Shown: positions 1 through 9,669 of the stretch, piece after piece
Layout of the letters: every line of letters starts with the position of its first letter
How positions within the stretch are numbered: the first letter of the stretch is position 1
Assembly (NCBI GenBank): GCA_963682025.1
Contig: OY821522.1
Coordinates: 31,359,158-31,423,157 of the forward strand
DNA: 64,000 bases
DNA from: Cordilura impudica
Taxonomy: Eukaryota > Arthropoda > Insecta > Diptera > Scathophagidae
Direction: 5' to 3'
Position numbers and translations under genes: made by a program
Notes under the pieces: generated by a model
The model's database searches: none
The model's input: the letters and a program-made list of their open reading frames with translations, nothing else
What the model was told of the DNA's origin: nothing

Positions 1-156
1 TTATAGATCGTCTTCCATGTGTTTAAAATGGTGAATAATGCTGAGACATGATTCGTTTAGTTTTATAATTCTGCACAGATTCTGTAGAGTTTTCGTGCCA
101 TTGATCAAAGTAGATGTTTCAGACCAATAGGCTTCCAGGTCGTAATATACGAAAAG
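1..156 (-). pseudogene. BEL/Pao envelope-like fragment, distal side of the gypsy insertion
   Basis: Read on the minus strand, this stretch is open from position 156 down to a TAA at 3-1. It contains a tyrosine-rich YYDLEAYW-like motif followed by a helical, cysteine-bearing segment, the pattern I associate with the N-terminal part of F-type/roo-like envelope proteins of BEL/Pao elements. It directly abuts the TG end of the first gypsy LTR. The pieces on the other side of that element (9281-9664) are the end of a BEL/Pao pol and the start of an overlapping signal-peptide-like frame, so I infer that all three belong to one interrupted element. The family assignment is from memory of motif style, and no target duplication was found. 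Confidence 0.5.
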
Positions 157-1951
157 TGTAACGATTATTCTTCCTCGCGAACTACGGTTTGTTTTCGGCA
201 TATACTGGCAAAAGGTCTAGCTCGCCGGCAACTGGGGTGAGTTTTTACAAACTTGTCATTCGCAGTCGTTAACAAAAAAATAAAAAATTCGTGCCTAAAA
301 AAAATTTTAAATTTATACTAACCATGTCAAAAGTGTTGCAATTATTTAACCCAAACTAATTTACAGAAACTACAACTCTTACTGTGAATGTTACGATGAT
401 CCAAGAGCCAGATGTCGTACGCTCTTGTTAAATCTGCCCGCCCTACCTTTGGTTTTTATAATCCTAGAAAAAACAAATCTGACTGAAAACCCCTTTTATT
501 TCGAATGATCGACGGTTAGGTCAAAGAAATTCGCTTAGTTACTCATATTAACGATAACATTTATTGAATATATAATTATATACTTTCGTGAAAGAAAAGC
601 AAAATCAATATTCGTAATTTATATGTTCATTACGATGACACAATACGACAAAAAAAAAAAACAACTATTATAAATTTTGGTAGCATATACGAAGTTATTA
701 CTTGGTTTGTTACAAAAAAAAGTTTACACGTTTTACGCTCAAGAAAAAATTAAAATAATGGGGACACTTATTTTCTTTTTTCTTTGGGAATACAAAAAAA
801 TCAATTTACCTTAATAGAAAAAATTATTTGGCTACTTAAAACAATGATGTAGGAAAATTAAATTTATGGTTACTCACCTATTTCTTCCTCCAGCTGGCCA
901 GTCCTTCGGATGTCGGGTGTGGGAAATTAAATTTGTTTCCCGTTATTAACTCTAATCTTAAAAGGAAACCTCATTATCACAAATAACCAAAAATATTTAG
1001 AGATATTATAATTATAAAAAATATATAAATGCCAGACCATATTTTGACTCTTCCTTGCGCCACACGTGTATTAACTTCAAAAAAAATAATTTATAATTAA
1101 TAGGAGATAGGTAATCCCCGACGATATGAGGAGGATGTATGGGTATTGTAGACTACCGATGTTTTCGATAGTTCTCCCCTCCAGGTTTGGAGCGTCAATA
1201 GGCTGTGGTTAAAATGGCCGTAAAGCCCCCAAATAAATGGGATTCGTTTCGGCGTCAGAAACGATTTAGCCAGAAAAATGTTGACCGTGTCAGGAATATT
1301 GGAGACACTGATCGCACTGATCCTCAGGACTCCCTGACCACGGTTTATATGTTCACGTTATATGCTTTAAAAAAAAATTAATAGAATTCACTACAGGCAA
1401 AATTATTTTTTTCTTTAAAAACTAGTTACCCTTTATATGACTTTGTTACACTCGGTTCACTTAAAGGTGGTTTAGCGGAACTGTACCGAAAAAGTAATAA
1501 ATTTATAATTTCTCCTTTTCTTTTCACAATTAATGTTGGACGGCTACGAACACTTTATTTCTAGACTAACACAAAAATTGTTTCTTTTTCAATTTAAACC
1601 AGTCCCCGAACAATAAGTAGAACAACTTTTTTTTTCTCTGCTATTTTTATATATATATTGTACACAAAATTGTTATTTGTTTTTTTTTCTTTTAAAGCTT
1701 TCGAAATAGCTCAGCAGAAATAAGTGGACAAAAACAACTTACTGAACCAACTTAATAATTGCTCAATGGCCGAGTAAAGAGCCAATTAAGTTGTTTTAGT
1801 GCGGTCAATAATTATACATATCTTCTCATTTATTAGTGAAGACACCAACCACTAATATGGGGTATAGACGATAAAACCATTATTATTGCCAAATATTTGT
1901 ATCATGCGACTAGAATATTCTGGCTTCTAAATTATTCTCGCATGGCAAACA
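157..1951 (-). repeat. 3' LTR of element 1
   Basis: Near-identical to 7547-9269 with small indels, for example extra sequence around 575-630. It starts TGTAACG and ends AAACA in plus-strand reading, giving TG...CA termini. About 1.8 kb is long for a gypsy LTR. The similarity continues about 8 nt past the CA (attttggt) on both sides, so the inner boundary is uncertain by that much. No polypurine tract is recognisable beside it. Confidence 0.8.
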
Positions 1952-2039
1952 ATTTTGGTTATACACATCCGCTACAACACAGTTAATTTTCATTTGGAAC
2001 GCATAGTGAAAATTTTAAAAGTAACTGAAATGACGAATC

Positions 2040-5000
2040 TTATTTGTACGAACTTTTCTGGATATCCTTTCCATGATAAATACCCGTCGAACCAGTTTTT
2101 ATATCTTGGAATACAAAGTAACAATTTCCCACCCTTTTAAGCAATTTAGCTCTAACAAATTTGGGTGCCAATTTGGCATTAAAATGATTAATTTTATTAC
2201 TCAAGACAAAGTTTCTTCGAAACACAATGACGCCAATATTAAGTTTTAACGGCTTCGAACATAAGTTATAAGTTTTGAGATTATTTTCATACGCTTTACT
2301 TAAGTTTTCTTGCACCGTATGTCTAAGTAAATGAATTTTATCAAAACGTTCTATACTTTCTCCTTCTTCTAACTCTCCTAACCTTTTTAAAAGCTCATAG
2401 TCTTCACCATGTAAAATCATTTGTTGGCCGAACAATACGTAATATGGAGAATATCCTATAGAACTGTGCATTGCATATCGTAAGGCGGCTGAAATTTTAC
2501 TTAAGTTTGCATCCCAAGTACGTTGGTCATTATCTAGATATGAGCGAATTGCGGCTATCACCGATCTATTTACTCTTTCGGAGGCATACTTAGATAAGAA
2601 ACTCTTAATAACATTAGATTTAAACTGACTACCGTTATCAGTTAAAAGAACCTCTGGCACGCCAAAGACTGTGAAAACATAATCTTCTAAGAAATCAACA
2701 ACTTTGTGAGGAAAACTTGCGAAGCGGCTTTAAAATAGGGAATTTTGACAGGTGGTCGACTACGATAAAAATCTCAGTATTACCCTCTGAAGATCGCGGA
2801 TATGGACCTAAAAAGTCCATATAAAATTTTTGAAAAGGACGATTTGACTTAGATTGTTGGCCCATGGGAGGTCGTAATACCACGTTTGGAGCTTTAGACA
2901 TTTTACAAATCTCGCAATCATTTATAAAACATCGAACTTTAGCTGTCATTTTAGGCCAATACAAATTTCGGTGGATCTTTTCTAAGATTTTAGTAATACC
3001 AAAGTGACTTGCCAAAGGTGGACAATGGGCATTTCTAATAACTTCTAGAGTTAGCTCATTTGGAATCCAAAGCTTCCAACTTAAAGCTTCCGATAATGGA
3101 CCTCCATTTGAAAATTGTGTTCTTTTATACAGAAAGTCTCTATCGCACGAAGATCTGGAAAGTTTTCAATATTTTCTAGAACTGTATCCCGAATTTTTGC
3201 GTACGCTTTAGACTAAAAATAGGGTGATTTTAAATTAACTAAAGGAGCATGATCGAAATCTATCGAATTTACCTCTTCTAACCTGGATAAGGCATCAGGA
3301 ACAACATTTAAACTTCCTTTTCGATGCTCAATTGAAAATTGGAATCCTTGTAGGTTTAATGACCAACGAGCTAATCTTCCATTCAAGTCAGACTGACGCA
3401 TCAACCAACGCAAAGACGCGTGATCAGTTATCACTGCGAAAGGATTCCCTCGATATAACCGCGAAATTTCTGATTTTATAAGGTAGCAGCTAGACATTCT
3501 AGTTCAGTGATGGAATAGTTCTTTTGTGCTCGATTCAACTTATGGGAGAAATATGTAATTGGTCTTTCGACTCCCTCTTCATCTTCTTGGGAAAGAACTC
3601 CCCCTACTCCGGACGTAGAAGCATCACATTGAATTATGAAAGGTCGAGTAAAATCTGGTGTGATTAATAAAGGAGCTGACGTTAACTGACGTTTTATTTT
3701 ATCAAATGACTCTTGTGCATCTTCATTCCAAATATACCGGCGTGATTTAGATGTTAAATCTGTAAGTGTCGACGTAAGAGAAGCGTAATTGTCGATGAAG
3801 CGACGATACCACCCCAGTATACCCAAAAATCTTCGTAGTTCACGTACCGACCTAGGTGGTTTCATATCCATAATTGCCGATACCTAAAACGGATCCGGTC
3901 TCATTACTCCATCTCCAATTTTGTCACCCAAATACTTCACTTCACGCATACAAAACTTACATTTGGCCACACTTACCGTAAGTTTAGCTTCACGTAGTAA
4001 CTGAGCAACTTCAGTTTACAACGTAAGATGACTTTCAGAATTTTCGGAAACTAACAACAAATCGTCTATATATACGAAAACCATTTCTCGAAGATTTGCA
4101 GGAATAACTAAATCCATTTGGCGACACATCGTCATTAAAGCATTTGACAGGCCAAACGGCATGACTACATAACGATAAAGAGGATGATTCGGAACAGTAA
4201 AGGCAGTAAAATTGCGGGAATTTTGCCCTAACTCAATTTGCCAAAACGCGTGTTTAAGGTCTAACGAGGTAATGTACCTAGCTTTAGGGAGACGACTTAG
4301 TATACCATCTATTTTTGGCAGTGGATATGCATCCTTAACCGTTACACTATTGAGCTTTCTTGAGTCCAGACATATAACTAACTTTTCCTCCACGTTCTGC
4401 CATGGCTACTGGACTGTTCCACGGACAATTTGGAGGTGCCAATTCGATAACTTTAAGCTCTAACATTCTATCGATCTCTAATTGTATTTTATATTCCACG
4501 GCGGGTGAAACTGAGAAGTATCGCTCTTTAATAGTCTTAGTATCCTTATCTAATTCTATTTGGTGTTGTAATAAATGAGTACGGCCTAATCCTTCTCTTT
4601 CGAATGAAGGGAACAAATCAATTACCGTTTTAAGATGAGCTTCTTCTATTGGATTTAATTTATGCATTTCAGGAAAACTTTCTAAATCATCTGTATCACG
4701 AGAAAACGACTCTAAGATTTTCTTTAACAATCCGAATTTTTCAAAAAAATCTGCACCCAAATAATAATTCTGACATAAATCTGGTATTATATACACTTTT
4801 ATTTTGTGACTTTTTTTCTGAAAGTAATGTCAGTTTCAACATACCCTACGATTCGGTGTTCACGTCCACCAGCAGTTTTTACAAATTCATTTAAAGCCTT
4901 ATATGCTCTGCCACTTTTAATAAACTCTTTGGCGGCCTCACTTCCTAAGCATGTGATGGAAGCACCTGAATCTAGCATTGCATAAACCTCCTTTCCAAAC

Positions 5001-5290
5001 AAAGTAACGCTTACGTATGGGCGACTATCGGCGTTAAAAGCCTCAAAAGCAAAAATTGATTTTCTCCAAATTTTTCGCTGTCTTTGTATATTTTTCCAAA
5101 AAGACTTAATACGGAGACTCGATCTTAAAAGTCTTTTATTAATTTTAGGTAAAGATTTAATTTGTAGACTATCACAAAATATTCGTGATCTTATATTTTC
5201 ATAATTTTGAAGATGTTGGTGGTAAGGTAGTATATTATATGGTTTAGGTAAATTAATTTGTTTATTAAATTTATCATAATCGAGAGACAA
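2040..5290 (-). pseudogene. pol: pol of element 1 (protease, RT, RNase H, integrase), broken
   Basis: From 5290 downwards: an aspartic protease with the active-site motif LDSGAS (about 4965-4990); the protease end (YYLGADFF) and RT start in a shifted frame from 4796; RT with LDSRKLNSV, LDLKHAFWQ, MPFG and the catalytic YIDD (4393-4016); the RT connection and RNase H with QCDASTSG and ITDHASLRW (3871-3213); the integrase zinc-binding region with H...C-x2-C (3015-2695); the core with a TDNGSQF aspartate and SERVNRS glutamate (2660 onward); and a C-terminal GIYHGKDIQ-like end. Frames change near 4798, 4390 and 3490, and stops lie near 4014 and 3885. The spacing between the second catalytic Asp and the Glu is about 15 residues short compared with the related element at 46154-46423, so integrase would not be active. 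Pol lies in the -1 frame relative to gag. Confidence 0.85.
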
Positions 5291-5340
5291 AGATACAGTC
5301 TGGTTTGAATTTGATCTTAAGGACGGAAAATTTAGTTTTT

Positions 5341-6910
5341 CTAATTTTGCATGGGGTGCAATCGATGACGGTTTTGCATCCCCGTTAAAGAGTTTCCCTG
5401 ATTCTTACAAAAAGAACAATTGGGTCTTAAAATATCCTCCGCACCACACCCATAGCAGAATATATGACGGTCTTCAAGACAGTCGACATATCGATGTCCT
5501 TCTTTGCGGCAATTCCAACATTTCAATTTTTGAATTGCACATATTTCCGGTACTAAGGATTCATTATGAACCATACTACCCAACTCCAATTCTTTAACCT
5601 GTCTTTTTATTTGTCTTGTATTTAACTTTTCAATATCATCCAACAAAGCTTCACGGCGGAGTATTAAGTGACGTAAATGTGCCACCGAATTAATATTTTG
5701 GTAAAATAACTCACTTCTGATTTTCGGACGAAGGTTTCGACGAAGGATTTCGAATAACTCCTGATCTTGAAGAGGATATCTCAATCTATCGCAAAGATAG
5801 TTTACCGCATTATAATATTCATCGAAGCTTTCACTTTCCTTCTGTTTTCGCTCTCGAATAACTTCTTTTATATCACCATCAGAAAGATGATCTTGAAAAT
5901 GAAATCTTAGTGCCTCACATAAAGATGGCCATGTCATTCTTTCTACTCCTTTTCGAAATCTCCAATACCAATCAAGACCTCTACCCATAAACAAAATATG
6001 TATATGATCGCATAAAGTTTCAAAATCGCCGTCTAAACTATTATTTGTAAGCAATGTTATCATATAAATAAACTTATCTACTGGCATTTTGGTAGTGCAC
6101 CCACTGAAAGAAATATTCCAGCTTTGCATAAGTTGCGCTATTCTTCCACTATTATGGACAATTGAAGAAGTTGTTGAATTACGTTGGAAATTATTTTGAG
6201 CCAGATAACTAGGATGAAAACTTTGTGTACGATGTACAGAAGTAGGTATTTCTTCAGAACGATTTGCATCCGATTGCGAATTTCGCACTGACTGTGTGAT
6301 ATCTATTGCATTAGTACGTAAGGCTGGAAATTCTTCCCTAGGCCGTTCCGGTTCTGGCTGTCTTTGAACGGATAATTGAGTTATTTATAGAGTTAGAGCT
6401 CTTATTGGAATCTTGGATACTAGAAAACTCAGTATTTAATCTCTTTTCAATACCGGATATTCTTGAATTCATATCAGAATCCTCCAACAACTCTTCAGTA
6501 TTTGGATTGTCTAAACTATTAGATGCCAATGGTAATGAAACACGAGCAGGTTGCTTCGAACTTTGTAAATTAAGAGTCTAATCTAAAGGATTTTGGATTC
6601 TCTTAGAGGACATAGTAGTTCTCTTAGCTGGTAGTATTCGAGGAACCGCACCTCGGGTATTTTTTTGACTTAAATCTGTACCAGATTCAGTCAAGAACTC
6701 CGTCAAATTACTTTTTGTACAAGATTGACGACATTGGGGACAAGTAGGTGAATTCTCAATCCACGCGATCAAGCAACTGTTGTGAAAATAATGTAAGCAA
6801 TTAGTCTTTACTATATTAGAGGTATTTTCTAAGGCACTACAGCATACGGTACAACTCCCTATATTTTCGCCATCAATATGTAAGTTATCACCACTATGTC
6901 TAACAGCCAT
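5341..6910 (-). pseudogene. gag: Gag of element 1 with N-terminal RING-H2 finger
   Basis: The start is a true ATG at 6910-6908 (MAVRHS). Residues about 20-60 form a RING-H2 finger: C-x2-C, then C-x-H-x2-H-x2-C, then CPQC. An in-frame TAG at 6580-6578 interrupts the frame; after it the same frame continues through a Ser/Asn-rich, probably coiled segment (to about 6375), then shifts. The 6288-5341 part holds a capsid-like region with tryptophans and charged helices, then a CCHC knuckle (CWNCRKEGHRYVDC) and a second C-x2-C-x9-C-x2-C unit that may bind another zinc. Gag would assemble particles and bind RNA. The RING finger by family knowledge suggests E3 ubiquitin ligase activity, which is inference. 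The complete Gag would be about 520 residues. Confidence 0.85.
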
Positions 6911-7487
6911 TATGTTTCAACAATCGAAAAAATTACTAAATTCCAAAATTTACAAAAATTTATAATTATTCCACTTAAAAGATTCAAAGTCTTCTAACAC
7001 AAATCTCAAAATACAATTTAATTTATAATTTGATCTAAATTACCAATCGATCATTTTATACATATATATTTTTTTTTCAAAGTACATTCACACTAATAAA
7101 AAAAATTTAATCGATTATTATGAGGGATTCTATGAATTAAAAAGTAATATAATTTAGCGGACGAGAAGCCAACAACTTATCAACCTTCGTAACTCCAAGA
7201 GAAATTATTATATCTTCTATCAACAAAGACCCTTCACAACAATGAAAGAAAAGAAGAGAAAAAAAAAAGAAAACCATTGGCAGAAGTAGAAATTTTCAAC
7301 GAAAGTCAAATCTAAAAATCGGTCTAAGTAATATGCAAAGCAATTACTTTAGCAATTCCAGAAGGAAGAGAAAGATAATCGAAAAAAATACAACAACGAG
7401 AAAACTAATAGTGGGACTTCAAGCAAGGTGATATTGCAAAAAATTCTAATGTCAAACAAAACATCTAACACCAACTATTTCGTGTTA
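6911..7487 (-). other. Untranslated leader of element 1
   Basis: About 580 bp between the primer-binding array and the Gag start. It is A-rich with homopurine runs (7230-7400) and has no long frame. I see no conserved RNA structure, but packaging signals usually lie in this position. Confidence 0.6.
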
Positions 7488-7546
7488 GGCCCCACGTTTG
7501 TGTTAGGCCCCACGTTTTGTGTTCGGCCCCACGTTGGGCGCCATTT
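7488..7546 (-). promoter_or_regulatory. Primer-binding site (tRNA-Lys CUU) with two upstream partial copies
   Basis: Plus-strand GGCCCCACGTTGGGCGCCA at 7525-7543 equals the 3' end of insect tRNA-Lys(CUU), so the minus strand is its primer-binding site, three nucleotides from the LTR. The core GGCCCCACGTT occurs twice more, at 7488-7498 and 7506-7516, each preceded by TGTTA/TGTTC, giving an 18-19 bp tandem array. The match may extend into the tRNA T-arm (TTCG just before the core). Confidence 0.85.
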
Positions 7547-9269
7547 TGTAACGATTCTTCTTCCTCGCGAACTACGGTTTGTTTTCGGCACGTACCGGCA
7601 CGTACTCGCCGGCAACTGGGATGAGTTTTTACAAACCTGTCATTCGCAGTCGTTAACAAAAAAATAAAAACTACGTGCCTAAAAAAAAATTTTAAATTTA
7701 TACTAACCATGTCAAAACTATTGCAATTATTTAACCCCAAACTAATTTAAAGAAACTACAACACTTACTGTGAATGTTACGATGATCCAAGAGCCAGATG
7801 TCGTACGCTCCTGTTAAATCTGCACACCCTACCGTTGGTTTTCATAATCCTAAAAAAAACAAATCTGACTGAAAACCCCTTTTATTTCAAATGATCGACG
7901 GTTAGGTCAAAGAAATTCGCTTAGTTACTCATATTAACGATAACATTTATTGAATATATAATTCGTAAATATTCGTAATTTATATGTTCATTACGATGAC
8001 ACAATACGACAAAAAAAAACAACTATTATAAATTTTGGTAGCATATGCATATGGTTTGTTACAAAAAAAATTTTACACGGGGACACTTATTTTCTTTTTT
8101 CTTTGGGAATACAAAAAAATCAATTTAACTTATTAGAAAAAATTATTTGGCTACTTAAAACAATGATGTAGGAAAATGAAATTTATGGTTACTCACCTAT
8201 TTCTTCCTCCAGCTGGCCAGTCCTTCGGATGTCAGGTGTGGGAAATTAAATTTGTTTCCCGTTATTAACTCTAATCTTAAAAGGAAACCTCATTATCACA
8301 AATAACCAAAAATATTTAGATATATTATAATTATAAAAAATATATAAATGCCAGACCCAATTTTGACTCTTCCTTGCGCCACACGTGTATTAACTTCAAA
8401 AAAAAATAATTTATAATTAATAGGAGATAGGTAATCCCCGACGCTATGAGGAGGATGTATGGGTATTGTAGACTACCGATGTTTTCGATAGTTCTCCCCT
8501 CCAGGTTTGGAGCGTCAATAGGCTGTGGTTAAAATGGCCGCAAAGCCCCCAAATAAATGGGATTTGTTTCGGCGTCAGAAACGATTTAGCCAGAAAAATG
8601 TTGACCGTGTCAGGAATATTGGAGACACTGAACGCACTGATCCTCAGGGCGCCCTGACCACGGATTATATGTTCACGTTTTATGCTTTAAAAAAAATTAA
8701 TAGAATTCACTACAGGCAAATTTATTTTTTTCTTTAAAAACTAGTTACCCTTTATATGACTTTGTTGCACTCGGTTCACTTAAAGGTGAAAGGTGGTTCA
8801 CCGAAAAATAATAAATTTATAATTTCTCCTTTTCTTTTCACAATTAATGTTGGACGGCTACGAACACTTTGATTTCTAGACTAACACAAAAATTGTTTCT
8901 TTTACAATTTAAACCAGTCTCCGAACAATAAGTAGAACAACTTTTTTTCTCTGCTATTTTTATATATATATTGTACACATAATTTTTCTTTGTTTTCTTT
9001 TTCTTTTAAAGCTTTCGAAATAGCTCAGCAGAAATATGTAAGTGGACAAAAACAACTTACTGAACCAACTTAATAATTGCTCAATGGCCGAGTAAAGATC
9101 CTATTAAGTTGTTTTAGTGCGGTCAATAATTATACATATCTTCTCATTTATTAGTGAAGACACCAACCACTAATATGGGGTATAGAGGATAAAACCATTA
9201 TTATTGCCAAATATTTGTATCATGCGACTAGAATATTCTGGCTTCTAAATTATTCTCGCATGGCAAACA
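7547..9269 (-). repeat. 5' LTR of element 1
   Basis: Direct repeat of 157-1951 with the same TGTAACG start and AAACA end in plus reading. On the strand opposite to the element both LTRs carry a short basic reading frame (about 8525-8737 here and 1210-1381 in the other copy) beginning near AAAATGGCCG. It is probably fortuitous, but the surrounding about 180 bp is less AT-rich than the rest of the LTR. Confidence 0.8.
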
Positions 9270-9280
9270 ATTTTGGTCGT

Positions 9281-9421
9281 TGAAATAGCTGTTGTCCCGA
9301 TTTCTTCGAAATGGATACCTAATTTTGTTCCAAACCTTTTATTTTTGACTGGATTTCCAAATGCAACAGGTAACAGCAAAAGTATAGTAAGTAATGCTAA
9401 GCTGAGATGGGTTGACAACAT
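9281..9421 (-). pseudogene. Start of a BEL/Pao envelope-like frame (signal peptide), cut by element 1
   Basis: An ATG at 9421-9419 opens a frame beginning with a short polar start and a strongly hydrophobic leucine-rich stretch of about 14 residues ending before a small-residue site, as in a secretory signal peptide. The frame overlaps the last about 80 nt of the BEL/Pao pol frame and stays open until the gypsy LTR begins. An envelope frame overlapping the pol end is a known arrangement in infectious-type LTR elements. Its continuation is probably the open segment at 1-156. Only the N-terminal part survives here. Confidence 0.5.
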
Positions 9422-9664
9422 TATCTTCTTTTTGGCTCTTAGTTGAATCTGAGATGCTTATGTTGATGGCTGGAGTGTTGTCATCAGACAAGACGAGCTC
9501 TTCAGAGTCTGGTTCGATGGGTAATAGGGCGAGCTGATGTATTGGGGGTTTGAGCAGTCCATTCCCTTTTTGACTTCCACGACTCTGATTACATTATTAG
9601 TACCAGAGTGAGTTTTGACTACTCTCGCTAAGGGCCATTTCATGACTGGTAGGTTATCTTCCAT
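9339..9664 (-). pseudogene. pol: C-terminal end of BEL/Pao pol (DUF5641-type domain)
   Basis: The minus strand reads LPVMKWPLARVV...VIRVVEVK, the characteristic conserved block at the end of BEL/Pao polyproteins (integrase C-terminal DUF5641-type domain). Near 9565 the frame shifts, and the continuation (PPIHQLALLPI...) runs to a TAA at 9341-9339. The upstream side is cut off at the start of the AAAAATT array, so only about 108 codons remain. Order and strand fit the envelope-like frames beside it. Confidence 0.75.
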
Positions 9665-9669
9665 ATAAT

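Larger units (their letters stand above)
157..9269 (-). mobile_element. Ty3/gypsy LTR retrotransposon, Osvaldo/Ulysses-like, decayed (element 1)
   Basis: Two long direct repeats (157-1951 and 7547-9269) flank gag and pol read on the minus strand. Directly inside the right-hand (5') LTR is an 18-nt match to the 3' end of tRNA-Lys(CUU). In order on the minus strand: RING finger, Gag, aspartic protease, reverse transcriptase (YIDD intact), RNase H, integrase, with no envelope. Long LTRs plus a tRNA-Lys primer site recall the Osvaldo/Ulysses group of Drosophila. Several frameshifts, stops and a 45-nt integrase deletion make this copy dead. It shares the Gag start MAVRHS, the RING finger and the zinc-knuckle block with the element at 43348-53697, so both belong to one lineage. 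I found no convincing target duplication. Confidence 0.85.

Noticed and set aside
7525..7543. A tRNA-Lys gene
   Set aside because: Only the 3' tRNA end is present and no cloverleaf precedes it. It is a primer-binding site complement.
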